Both the position numbers and the translations under genes were made by a program. From positions 806,001-870,000 of the forward strand of contig NZ_PVTV01000011.1 of NCBI RefSeq assembly GCF_003003055.1: DNA of 64,000 bases, written 5' to 3'. This document shows, one piece after another, positions 25,479 to 34,355 of this stretch. The number at the start of each line of letters is the position of its first letter. The first letter of the stretch is position 1. Origin of the DNA: Jezberella montanilacus (GTDB lineage Bacteria; Pseudomonadota; Gammaproteobacteria; Burkholderiales; Burkholderiaceae_B). The notes beneath the pieces were generated by a model. That model saw nothing but the letters and a program-made list of their open reading frames with translations. It did not search any database and was not told the DNA's origin.

Positions 25479-26974
25479 AACGTAAGTTAGCGCTGAGTCT
25501 GATTGCTTTAGCCTTGACTGGTTGCACGGCCATCGGTCCTGATTATGAACGTCCACTGACCCAGCTACCTGATAACTGGAAGACGCTGCCAGGCGTTCGC
25601 GCTGATTTGTGGAAACCAGCGACACCCAATGACGCGATGCCCAAAGGGGATTGGTGGAAAGCCTTCAATGATCCTTTGTTGAACGACCTTGAAGAGAAAG
25701 CACTGGCTCAGAATCAAACCCTGAAAGTAGCGCTTGCTCGACTGGATCAGTCAATGGCTCAGGTCGATGCAAAAACCGCCGCGCTATATCCTAGTCTGGC
25801 CTTAGGAGCCCAAGCAGCGAGGATCGCCTACTCGGCGGACAGATCAACATCGAGTTACGATTCAGTGCAGTACAGCACGATACAAAATAATTTTCAGCCT
25901 GCGCTGACATTGTCCTATCAAATTGACTGGCTCGGCCAGATCCGTCGTAACGTTGAAGCCGCAAAATATACCTCAGAGCAGGCGATAGCAGATACCGCAA
26001 ACGTTAAACTATTGGTGACCGCGCAGCTTGCATCGGCTTATTTGCTGATGCGCCAAAATGATGAAGAATTGCGAGTCATGGGCATTCTGCTTGATCTGCA
26101 GAAAAAACTCGCTGCGCTCTATCAAAAGCGCTATGAAGCAGGCGCTCTCAACCGCTCGGACTTGGCCATACAAGAGGCGTTAGTCGAGTCCAGCGGTGCC
26201 CAGATCGACATTCTGCGGGGTACCCGCAATATTCAGGTTGATTTAATTGCGACCCTGATCGGCGTGCCAGCGAGTAGCCTGACGATACCCCAAGGGCACT
26301 TGCCCGACACGATGCCCAAGTTCCCGGCAGGTATACCTTCGAAGTTGCTTGAGCGCCGACCCGACATCGCTTCAGCCGAACGAGCGATGGCGGCAGCCAA
26401 TGCCCAGATCGGCGTTGCGCAGGCCGCTTTCTATCCGTCACTGACGCTTTCACCAACCAACTACGGCTATCAATCAACAGCGCTTAGCAATCTTCTGTCT
26501 GTGCCTTCACTCATTTGGTCGATTGGCTTATCAGCTACTCAAACCATTTTCGATGGCGGAGCCATTCTCGCCAACTACAACTTTAGCAAAGCCGGTTATC
26601 AGGCGACGCTGGGCACCTATCGGCAAACCATCCTGACTGGCATCCAAGAGACTCAGGATGCCATGGGCACCTTACAACAACTCGACGCTGCTCGCGTCAA
26701 ACAAGATGCCGCTGTGGATAATCTGAACAAAGCTTATAAGATCAGCAGCATCCGGTATCAAGAAGGCCTGGATAATGCATTTCAGCTGGCGTTGATCCAG
26801 CAGAATCAGTTAGCTGCGCTAAGAACAAAGTGGCAGATTCACGGCGGACAGTTCGTCGCAAATGTCAACTTGGTCAAGGCGCTCGGTGGTGGCTGGGAAG
26901 GGTTTAAAACACCAGCGCCACCCAAGCCCTTCACAGAAGAACAGACCTTTGGCAAACCGGAGGCAGGGCAGTAG
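25475..26974 (+). CDS. RND outer-membrane factor, NodT-family lipoprotein
   Basis: This 499-residue TolC-like channel is probably lipidated: the signal LSLIALALTGC ends in a lipobox Cys at residue 17. The opening of the mature protein, TAIGPDYERP, is the usual NodT/OprM start. Two long coiled-coil repeats are visible, with LLERRPDIASAERAMAAANAQIGVAQAAFYPSL marking the second. It completes efflux operon 1. The stop lies 2 bases from the stop of the convergent MFS gene, and this is the only convergent junction in the window where I saw no hairpin. Confidence 0.93.
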   Translation: MKRKLALSLIALALTGCTAIGPDYERPLTQLPDNWKTLPGVRADLWKPATPNDAMPKGDWWKAFNDPLLNDLEEKALAQNQTLKVALARLDQSMAQVDAKTAALYPSLALGAQAARIAYSADRSTSSYDSVQYSTIQNNFQPALTLSYQIDWLGQIRRNVEAAKYTSEQAIADTANVKLLVTAQLASAYLLMRQNDEELRVMGILLDLQKKLAALYQKRYEAGALNRSDLAIQEALVESSGAQIDILRGTRNIQVDLIATLIGVPASSLTIPQGHLPDTMPKFPAGIPSKLLERRPDIASAERAMAAANAQIGVAQAAFYPSLTLSPTNYGYQSTALSNLLSVPSLIWSIGLSATQTIFDGGAILANYNFSKAGYQATLGTYRQTILTGIQETQDAMGTLQQLDAARVKQDAAVDNLNKAYKISSIRYQEGLDNAFQLALIQQNQLAALRTKWQIHGGQFVANVNLVKALGGGWEGFKTPAPPKPFTEEQTFGKPEAGQ

Positions 26975-26976
26975 AT

Positions 26977-28209
26977 TTACCGCGCTGCGTCACTCTGTAA
27001 ATCCCGCATATTCAGGTAGCGCAGTTTAGGTGCCAAAAACCAACTCGCCATCACGACCAGCAGTGTCACGACACCGCCAAAAACAATCGACGTGCTTAAG
27101 CCGAGCCAACTCGCTGCGATGCCCGATTCAAGGGCGCCAATCTCATTTGACGAGCCGATGAAAATACCGTTAATGGCAGAGACTCGGCCTCGCATATTAT
27201 CCGGGGTGAGCAACTGCATAATGGTGCTTCGGATAATTACCGAAATCCCGTCAAACACGCCCATGAAGAGCAAACTCAACGCTGCCATGACGAAGGTCGT
27301 TGACACACCAAAACCAATTGCGCTGAGCCCGAACCCAGCAACTGCCGCGAGTAGCCATCGACCGGCATACTGATCGAGTGGTCGCCGCGCCAGCCATAAA
27401 CCGACCAAGGTTGACCCGACAGCAGGTGCGGCGCGCAGCAGACCCAACGCTTCAGGATGCCCAGACAGAATCTCTGAAACATAGGCCGGCAACATCGATA
27501 CCGCACCACCAAACAAAACCGCAAACATGTCGAGTGCCATGGCCGCCAGCATGACTTGTCGACCAAAGACAAACTTTAAGCCCTCAACAATGCTGACCCA
27601 AATGGAATCCGCGCTGGGTTTGGAGACTTCCTCTTGATAGCGAAAGGCTAACAATGCCATGACACCGATCAAAGCAAACACGACAACCGACAGATAAGCG
27701 CTGACGAGACCAGACCAGGCAATCAACACACCGCCAAAGGCTGGTCCGCCGATTTGTGCCATTTGAAAGACTGAAGTCCCGACAGCAGTCCCACGCGAAT
27801 ATTGAGACCGCTCAAGCGCCTGTGCAAACAAGACTTGATAGATTGGCCTGACAACAGCCCGGGCAATCCCAGCTAGACCAATTGAAAAATACATTAACCA
27901 AGCGGGCTTGAGCCAGTTCTGTTGAAAATCGCCCGTTGCCACCCACAACATCACTGCACCCATCAGCGCGTAGACAGCACAACCGAACAGTGCAATCTTC
28001 TTTTTAGGCAAAACATCAACCGCGTGACCGGCAAATAAAGCGCAACAAAAATAGGGGATGACTTCAGCGAGGCCTATCAGACCGAGCGCCATGACATCCT
28101 GAGTCAGCTCAAAGATGTGCCAGCCAACCGCCACGGTGAATATCTGGTAGCTGACCGTAATAGCGACCCGATAAATCATCAGGATGGTGAATGCCCTGGA
28201 AATCAGCAA
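26977..28209 (-). CDS. MFS exporter, EntS/MFS_3-like
   Basis: This 410-residue protein has about 12 membrane segments. FAGHAVDVLPKKKIALFG is the loop 2-3 signature and LTPDNMRGRVSAINGIFIGSSNEIGALESG is typical of the MFS_3 group that contains the enterobactin exporter EntS. The substrate cannot be inferred; there are no siderophore genes nearby. The start is a TTG at 28209 with GAGAGG about 6 bases upstream and the first helix directly after, so I keep it. It is divergent from the aminotransferase gene. Confidence 0.85.
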   Translation of the reverse strand: MLISRAFTILMIYRVAITVSYQIFTVAVGWHIFELTQDVMALGLIGLAEVIPYFCCALFAGHAVDVLPKKKIALFGCAVYALMGAVMLWVATGDFQQNWLKPAWLMYFSIGLAGIARAVVRPIYQVLFAQALERSQYSRGTAVGTSVFQMAQIGGPAFGGVLIAWSGLVSAYLSVVVFALIGVMALLAFRYQEEVSKPSADSIWVSIVEGLKFVFGRQVMLAAMALDMFAVLFGGAVSMLPAYVSEILSGHPEALGLLRAAPAVGSTLVGLWLARRPLDQYAGRWLLAAVAGFGLSAIGFGVSTTFVMAALSLLFMGVFDGISVIIRSTIMQLLTPDNMRGRVSAINGIFIGSSNEIGALESGIAASWLGLSTSIVFGGVVTLLVVMASWFLAPKLRYLNMRDLQSDAAR

Positions 28210-28359
28210 AAGAGCCTCTCAACGCTTCGATAAGTTACAGACTCTAACGATAGCAGAAGTACTAAGCCAAGCAGACGATTATTGATATTGGTTGGGGCAA
28301 AAGGCGCAGTCTGGTACATTGGCTTTCAATCAGAACAACATCACATCGGGAGATACCCT

Positions 28360-29568
28360 TTGATCAAATTAGACCAGCATCCCGCAGGCCGGCATTTTTT
28401 GCAGATTCCAGGCCCTAGTCCCTCACCGGATCGCGTTTTACGTGCGATGAGCTACCCCACGATCGATCATCGCGGTCCCGAGTTCGCGAAGCTGGGATTC
28501 AAGGTGCTTAGCGATATCAAAAAAATCTTCAAAACTGAGCAACCCGTCATCATCTATCCTGCGTCAGGCACCGGTGCTTGGGAAGCCGCCTTGGTCAACA
28601 CGCTCAGCGCTGGGGACCATGTGATCATGTTCGAAACCGGCCACTTTGCGACGCTTTGGAAAAAACTCGCAGACAATCTCGGCCTGAAATCAGAGTTCCT
28701 TGCCATGCCAGACGGGCAAGGTTGGCGCAACGGCGTGCAACCTGGCATGATTGAAGCGCGCTTGCGAGAAGATACTGAGCACAAAATCAAAGCCGTTTGT
28801 GTGGTGCACAACGAGACCTCGACTGGGGTGACCTCGGATATCCTTGCCGTTCGCAAAGCGATTGATGCTGCCAAACACCCCGCTTTATTGATGGTGGACA
28901 CCATATCAGGGCTTGCCTGCGCTGACTACCGTCACGATGAGTGGGGCGTGGATGTATCCATCTCAGGCTCTCAGAAGGGCTTGATGTTGCCTCCCGGTAT
29001 CAGTTTCAACGCGGTGTCGCCTAAAGCAGTAGCGGCGAGTGAGCATGCCAGACTTCCAAAAAGTTACTGGGGTTGGAAGGAAATCATTGACGTCAATAAA
29101 ACTGGTTACTGGCCAAGCACCCCTAATACAAACCTTCTTTATGCGTTGGCCGAATGCCTCGACATGTTGCTAGAAGAAGGGATGGATAAGGTCTTCGCCA
29201 GACATAATCGTTTAGCAGAAGCCTGTCGCAGAGCCGTTCGCGCATGGGGTCTTGAAATTCAATGTGCGGATACTGCGGTCTATAGCCCAGTGCTCACTGG
29301 CATCGTGATGCCTGAGGGGATTGATGCAGACGTCGTCAGAAAAATCATCTATGAACGTTTTGATTTGTCGTTGGGCACTGGCTTAGGTAAAGTAAAAGGA
29401 AAGATGTTCCGGATTGGGCATCTCGGAGATTGCAATGACCTCACGTTGATGGCGACGCTTGCTGGATGCGAAATGGGCATGCAATTGGCCGGGATAAAAC
29501 TAGCAGGCAGCGGCTTGCCTGCAGCCATGAATTATCTTTGCGAATATCCTGGCGGTTTGTTAGCTTAA
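28360..29568 (+). CDS. Class V aminotransferase, serine/alanine-glyoxylate type
   Basis: This 402-residue PLP enzyme is of the alanine-glyoxylate/serine-glyoxylate aminotransferase family. The N-terminus reads HFLQIPGPSPSPDRVL, a standard family opening. VDTISGLACADY carries the PLP Asp and SGSQKGLML the Schiff-base Lys206. The start TTG 28360 is preferred since GGGAGA lies 6 bases before it; the upstream in-frame TTG 28282 gives a non-family leader. It is followed by a hydratase and a D-2-hydroxyacid dehydrogenase on the same strand. A 2-oxo acid or glyoxylate exchange step would fit that set. It is a paralogue of the enzyme at 40876-42057. Confidence 0.87.
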   Translation: MIKLDQHPAGRHFLQIPGPSPSPDRVLRAMSYPTIDHRGPEFAKLGFKVLSDIKKIFKTEQPVIIYPASGTGAWEAALVNTLSAGDHVIMFETGHFATLWKKLADNLGLKSEFLAMPDGQGWRNGVQPGMIEARLREDTEHKIKAVCVVHNETSTGVTSDILAVRKAIDAAKHPALLMVDTISGLACADYRHDEWGVDVSISGSQKGLMLPPGISFNAVSPKAVAASEHARLPKSYWGWKEIIDVNKTGYWPSTPNTNLLYALAECLDMLLEEGMDKVFARHNRLAEACRRAVRAWGLEIQCADTAVYSPVLTGIVMPEGIDADVVRKIIYERFDLSLGTGLGKVKGKMFRIGHLGDCNDLTLMATLAGCEMGMQLAGIKLAGSGLPAAMNYLCEYPGGLLA

Positions 29569-29586
29569 AAATATAAGAGGAACAAC

Positions 29587-30345
29587 ATGCACACCAATCT
29601 GCACACATTAAGCGCACGTCTTCACTACGCCCGCGAACATCACATGAGACTGGATTCGATTCCGGCAGAAATGGTGCCCACCCATCCTGAGGCTGCATTT
29701 GAAGTGCAGCATGAGACGATGCGATTAATGCATGCGCAGATCGGCGGCTGGAAGGCTGGTGGCAAAACACCCACGGCGCCCATCACCGGCGCGCCCCTGC
29801 CCCTGAGTGGTATTTATAAAACCGGTGCAGAACTTTCTCGAAAAGGTTTTACCCCGCTCGCGCTTGAACTTGAAATCGCCTTTCGATTCAATCGCAGCTT
29901 CGATCCCTCTTCCACACCTTACGACGATGCAACCGTTTTACAAAGTATCGGCACGATGTGCCCGACTATTGAAATCGTTTCGAGTCGCCTGGCTAAATGG
30001 CCAAATGAAGACCCCATGAGTCAATTGGCTGACCTGCAAAGCCATGGCGCGCTAATCGTTGGTGAGTCGATTCCCTATCAAGCAGACTACAACTTTATCG
30101 CGCCTGCTTTAAGCTTTGAATTCAACGGTGAAAGCGTCCTTAAAGCGCCGGTTGTCAATCCCTCGGGAGATCCCCGTCGTACGCTGCCCTGGGTGGTTAA
30201 TCATTGCACAAGTCGTGGCCTGACTTTGACGCCAGACACCATCATCACCACTGGATCTTATACCGGCGTCTATCTTGTCGAGCATCTTGGTTTAGCGATC
30301 GGGAAAATCCCCGGTTTTGCTCCCGTTACTGTAAAACTACTTTAA
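29587..30345 (+). CDS. 2-keto-4-pentenoate hydratase / 2-oxo-hept-4-ene-dioate hydratase-like protein
   Basis: This 252-residue member of the fumarylacetoacetate-hydrolase-like hydratase group (MhpD/HpaH) would add water to a 2-oxo-4-enoate to give a 4-hydroxy-2-oxo acid, using a divalent metal. LELEIAFRF (about 97-105) carries the metal Glu residues. GGWKAGGKTP (57-66) and NFIAPALSFEFNG (about 163-175) fit the family. The expected aldolase partner is absent, so a complete meta-cleavage pathway is not encoded here. It lies 18 bases after the aminotransferase gene and 16 before the dehydrogenase gene. Confidence 0.82.
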   Translation: MHTNLHTLSARLHYAREHHMRLDSIPAEMVPTHPEAAFEVQHETMRLMHAQIGGWKAGGKTPTAPITGAPLPLSGIYKTGAELSRKGFTPLALELEIAFRFNRSFDPSSTPYDDATVLQSIGTMCPTIEIVSSRLAKWPNEDPMSQLADLQSHGALIVGESIPYQADYNFIAPALSFEFNGESVLKAPVVNPSGDPRRTLPWVVNHCTSRGLTLTPDTIITTGSYTGVYLVEHLGLAIGKIPGFAPVTVKLL

Positions 30346-30361
30346 TACCTGACTTCGAAGC

Positions 30362-33300
30362 ATGCCTCACGCCACCTTGCCCCTGATTGCTAAGCCGTTA
30401 ACGTTCAGTCCGAAATCAAGCGGGACTCAGTCCGATACCCCGCTGGCCAAACGCTTGCGGGAAGCAGTCCGGGGTGAGGTGAAATTTGACCTCGCCAGCC
30501 GCGGCCGATACTCAACCGATGCGTCCATCTATCAAATACAGCCTATCGGGGTGGTGATCCCCAGAGATCAGGATGATTTACGCGCTGTGCTCGATATCGC
30601 GCGGGTCGAAAAAACCCCTTTACTCGCGCGCGGTGCGGGCACGAGCCAGTGCGGTCAAACAGTGGGACAAGCCTTGGTGATCGACACCAGCAAGTACCTC
30701 AATCAGATCGTTGACTTTGACGCCGCTGCGAAAACTGTCACAGTCGAACCAGGTGTTGTGCTTGATCACTTGAATGCGTGGTTAAAACCTCATGGTTTGT
30801 GGTTTCCCGTTGATGTATCAACCGCTGCGCAATGCACGATAGGCGGGATGACGGGCAACAATTCCTGCGGCTCGCGCTCGATCGAATATGGCAACATGGT
30901 TCACAACGTCTTGGGTATTGACGCGATTTTGGCTGATGGCAATGAGGCCTACTTTGGTTCGTTGAAGCACGACATCACCGATCCACGTTTGATGAGTTTG
31001 CTCAAAAGCATACAGTCGATCGCTGAGCGTGAAGCGCAAGAGATCCGCGAGCGGATGCCAAAAGTTTTGCGACGTGTCGCAGGCTACAACATCGATCTGT
31101 TCGATTGTCAGAACCCACTGAACTACACAGACGATGGCTACGCCAACCTCTCGCACTTATTGGTTGGCTCTGAGGGCACCTTGGCGTTCAGCCGGCAGAT
31201 CAAGTTAAAGCTTGCCCCGCTGCCCAAACATAAAGCGCTTGGCGTCGTGAATTTTCCGACCTTTTATCAAGCCATGGCAATGACGCAACACATCGTCAAG
31301 CTAAAGCCCTGTGCAGTTGAACTCGTCGATCGCACCATGATCGATCTCGCGCGTAGCAATCCCGCTTTCAGGCCGGTGATTGACAAGGCCTTAACAGGCG
31401 CACCTGAGGCCATCCTGCTTGTCGAATTCGCTGGCGAGAGCAAGGATGAGCAGATTGCTTTGCTGGACAAACTGATCGAGTTGATGGGTGATCTGGGATT
31501 GCCAGACTCTGTCGTAGCCATCCCCGAAGCTGCCGCCCAAAAAGCGCTCTGGGACGTCAGAAAAGCGGGACTCAACATCATGATGAGTATGAAGGGTGAT
31601 GGCAAGCCTGTCTCTTTCATCGAAGATTGCGCGGTGCCGCTTGAGCATCTTGCGGATTACACCAGCCGCTTGACTGAAGTGTTTCATCGTAACGGTACTG
31701 AGGGGACGTGGTATGCCCATGCGAGCGTGGGCACGCTGCATGTGCGGCCCATCCTCGATATGCGACGGGATGGAGCAATAAAAATGCGGGCGATTGCAGA
31801 AGAAGCCTCCGCACTCGTCAGAGAATACAAAGGCGCTTATTCAGGCGAGCACGGTGACGGCTTATGCCGCGGTGAATGGGTGTCGTGGCAATATGGTCCA
31901 AAGATCAATCAAGCCTTTACTGACATCAAAGCGCTCTTCGATCCCAACAATCGCTTCAATCCAGATAAGATCGTTCGTCCACCCAAAATGGACGATGCAA
32001 GCAACTTCAGATTTCCGCCTGGCTATCAAGAATTAGCACTAAAACCCAAACTCGACTGGTCTCACTGGGATGTCAAACGCAATGCCTTGACAGGGCTTGA
32101 AACAGCGCCTGGCACAGGAGGCGATCTCAGCCACGGTTTGGCCAAAGCCATTGAGATGTGCAATAACAATGGTCATTGCAGGAAATTTGATGCTGGCACC
32201 ATGTGCCCAAGCTATCGAATCACCCATGACGAACAACACGTCACGCGCGGCCGCGCGAACACCTTGAGGTTAGCCTTATCAGGGCAACTGGGTAGCGAAG
32301 GGCTTGCTGATCCAATCGTCAAAGATACCCTTGATTTATGCGTCTCATGCAAGGGCTGTAAACGCGACTGCCCCACAGGGGTCGACATGGCCAAGATGAA
32401 AATCGAGGCCCGCGCTGCCTGGGCAGATAAACACGGCATTAGTCTGCGAGACAGAATGGTCGCCTATTTGCCCCATTACGCAAATTTGGCATCGCGCTTC
32501 TCGGGGCTACTTAACTTCGCCGAGAAATTACCAGTTGTTTCTCCTCTGATTAAACGCTGGTTGGGTTTGTCCACTGAGCGCTCGCTACCTGTGTTCAAAC
32601 CGTCATTTCTTTCTTCTGTCATTCAGCCCTCAACGCCTTCCGTTGGTCAGCGCGAAGTGGTTCTTTTCGTTGATACCTTCAACAATCATTTTGAGCCTGA
32701 AAACGCCCAAGCCGCGCTGCGCGTGTTGCAAGCGGCTGGCTATCATGTCCACCTGCCCATGCCCCAAGACGAAAGACCTATCTGTTGCGGTAGAACCTTT
32801 TTAGCCGCTGGCTTAGTGGATGACGCAAAAAAAGAAGCTCGCCGCCTGCTCGACACCTTCAAGCCTTTTGTGGATAGAGGTATTGCGATCGTCGGTCTGG
32901 AGCCCTCTTGCTTGTTATCACTACGCGACGAGTTTTTGCAATATGGCTATGGCGATGAAGCGAATAATTTAGCAAACATGGCGTTCTTGTTTGAAGAGTT
33001 TCTTGTGCGAGAAGACAAGGCAGGTCACCTCAACTTGAAGTTCAAGCCGATCGCAGCCCACAGCCAAGGTCTTCTGCACGGTCATTGCCATCAGAAAGCT
33101 TTCGATGCGCTAACACCGGTACAAAAAGTCCTTACGTGGATACCCGAATTAACCGTCGACACGATTGAATCATCGTGCTGCGGGATGGCGGGTAGTTTTG
33201 GGTATGAGGCTGAACACTACCAAGCGTCGAGAGCGATGGCCGAACTGTCTTTACTGCCTGCAGTGCGTAAACGAAGCGCCAACGCGCTGGTCATCGCGGA

Positions 33301-33388
33301 TGGCACCAGTTGCCGTCATCAAATCCATGATGGTGCAAGTGTGGACGCCTTGCACGTCGCTCGGGTCCTTGAAATGGCACTTGAGTAG
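30362..33388 (+). CDS. YdiJ-like FAD/Fe-S D-2-hydroxyacid dehydrogenase
   Basis: This 1008-residue fusion has a GlcD-like N-terminal FAD domain and a GlcF-like C-terminal Fe-S domain, the layout of E. coli YdiJ (about 1018 residues). FAD-binding signatures are LLARGAGTSQCGQTVG and TIGGMTGNNSCGSRSIEYG. The Fe-S part has CNNNGHCRKF...MCPSY and LCVSCKGCKRDCPTG. The CCG-type motifs ERPICCGRTF and SSCCGMAGSFG follow. It would oxidise a D-2-hydroxy acid such as D-2-hydroxyglutarate or D-lactate and pass electrons to the respiratory chain. Together with the two genes before it, it suggests processing of a 2-oxo/2-hydroxy acid. Confidence 0.9.
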   Translation: MPHATLPLIAKPLTFSPKSSGTQSDTPLAKRLREAVRGEVKFDLASRGRYSTDASIYQIQPIGVVIPRDQDDLRAVLDIARVEKTPLLARGAGTSQCGQTVGQALVIDTSKYLNQIVDFDAAAKTVTVEPGVVLDHLNAWLKPHGLWFPVDVSTAAQCTIGGMTGNNSCGSRSIEYGNMVHNVLGIDAILADGNEAYFGSLKHDITDPRLMSLLKSIQSIAEREAQEIRERMPKVLRRVAGYNIDLFDCQNPLNYTDDGYANLSHLLVGSEGTLAFSRQIKLKLAPLPKHKALGVVNFPTFYQAMAMTQHIVKLKPCAVELVDRTMIDLARSNPAFRPVIDKALTGAPEAILLVEFAGESKDEQIALLDKLIELMGDLGLPDSVVAIPEAAAQKALWDVRKAGLNIMMSMKGDGKPVSFIEDCAVPLEHLADYTSRLTEVFHRNGTEGTWYAHASVGTLHVRPILDMRRDGAIKMRAIAEEASALVREYKGAYSGEHGDGLCRGEWVSWQYGPKINQAFTDIKALFDPNNRFNPDKIVRPPKMDDASNFRFPPGYQELALKPKLDWSHWDVKRNALTGLETAPGTGGDLSHGLAKAIEMCNNNGHCRKFDAGTMCPSYRITHDEQHVTRGRANTLRLALSGQLGSEGLADPIVKDTLDLCVSCKGCKRDCPTGVDMAKMKIEARAAWADKHGISLRDRMVAYLPHYANLASRFSGLLNFAEKLPVVSPLIKRWLGLSTERSLPVFKPSFLSSVIQPSTPSVGQREVVLFVDTFNNHFEPENAQAALRVLQAAGYHVHLPMPQDERPICCGRTFLAAGLVDDAKKEARRLLDTFKPFVDRGIAIVGLEPSCLLSLRDEFLQYGYGDEANNLANMAFLFEEFLVREDKAGHLNLKFKPIAAHSQGLLHGHCHQKAFDALTPVQKVLTWIPELTVDTIESSCCGMAGSFGYEAEHYQASRAMAELSLLPAVRKRSANALVIADGTSCRHQIHDGASVDALHVARVLEMALE

Positions 33389-33413
33389 ATAACTGTGATC
33401 CGCGTTTTATGCT

Positions 33414-33427
33414 CCAGCGGACGCTGG
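33414..33427. terminator. Hairpin between convergent genes
   Basis: CCAGCG-GA-CGCTGG, or CCAGC-GGAC-GCTGG with a tetraloop, lies 26 bases after the dehydrogenase stop and 23 before the stop of the opposing hydrolase. The position suits a shared terminator, though there is no T-tract. Confidence 0.45.
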
Positions 33428-33449
33428 TCCACTGCATAGTTCGCGATCG

Positions 33450-34355
33450 TCACTCAGCGCAGAACTTCACCATCTCAAGCCCCACACGCTCCCCCGCTTC
33501 ACGCTGGGGGAAATGCCCTACCCCGTCAATCAAGACCCGCTGATATCCTTGTTTGAAGAATTTCTCCTTACCTAGAGACCCGTCAGGGTGATTGCAATAA
33601 TCAGCAGCGCCGTGAATGGCCAGCATCGGTACGTCCAGCACCGGTGCGGGATTTAACTTGGCATCAAACCCAGCGTAATCTGGATAAGCGGAGGCATGCC
33701 CCCAGCGTTGTCTATATGAATGTAAGACAATATCAGCCCAATCCGGATTATCAAACGCCTTCACTGTTTCATCAAACTCTTCTTCAGTAAACCAGCCAGG
33801 TGGAGACCAGGTATCCCACATTTGTCGAGTGAAGTTTTTCCTATCCTCTCTGACGGCTCGTTCGCCACGCGGGGTAGCCATAAACCAGTGATACCAATAA
33901 TTACGAATTTGCAGATACGACAAGGATTGATCCGCTGAGTTCGTGCCATAGCCCACCGACATCATCACCAAATGCGACGCCACACCAGGTCGCAAGCCAC
34001 AGGCGTTCGCGACCGAGCGTGCACCCCAATCATGCCCTGCCAGCACAGGTTTGATCAAGCCCAAGGCATCGATCAATCCTAACAAATCGATACCCAGAAC
34101 AGAGAGCTGTCCACTGCGCGGCGTCTCAGCCGATAAAAACCGTGTGCCGCCAAAGCCTCGCAGTGATGGCGCTAAAACTCTATAGCCCGCAGCGATCAAA
34201 CTCGGGACAACGGTATCCCAGCAACGCACTGAGTCTGGCCAGCCATGAACAAGCACAACGGTTCTGTTACCGCTTGGGTTCCATTCACGATATTCGACGC
34301 TTAATAAATCAGTATTCACGAACTTGGTTTCAAATAAGGTCGTCACTTCGTTCAT
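33450..34355 (-). CDS. Alpha/beta hydrolase, epoxide hydrolase/haloalkane dehalogenase-like
   Basis: This 301-residue cytoplasmic hydrolase has the oxyanion motif VLVHGWPDSVRCWD and the nucleophile elbow AGHDWGARSVAN (Asp nucleophile), which is the epoxide hydrolase/dehalogenase pattern. The late GVGHFPQREAGE supplies the catalytic His. A cap domain lies between (RNYWYHWFMATP and following). The Asp nucleophile distinguishes it from ordinary esterases. Its ATG overlaps the stop of the MmgE/PrpD gene (ATGA), so the two are co-translated. Confidence 0.87.
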   Translation of the reverse strand: MNEVTTLFETKFVNTDLLSVEYREWNPSGNRTVVLVHGWPDSVRCWDTVVPSLIAAGYRVLAPSLRGFGGTRFLSAETPRSGQLSVLGIDLLGLIDALGLIKPVLAGHDWGARSVANACGLRPGVASHLVMMSVGYGTNSADQSLSYLQIRNYWYHWFMATPRGERAVREDRKNFTRQMWDTWSPPGWFTEEEFDETVKAFDNPDWADIVLHSYRQRWGHASAYPDYAGFDAKLNPAPVLDVPMLAIHGAADYCNHPDGSLGKEKFFKQGYQRVLIDGVGHFPQREAGERVGLEMVKFCAE

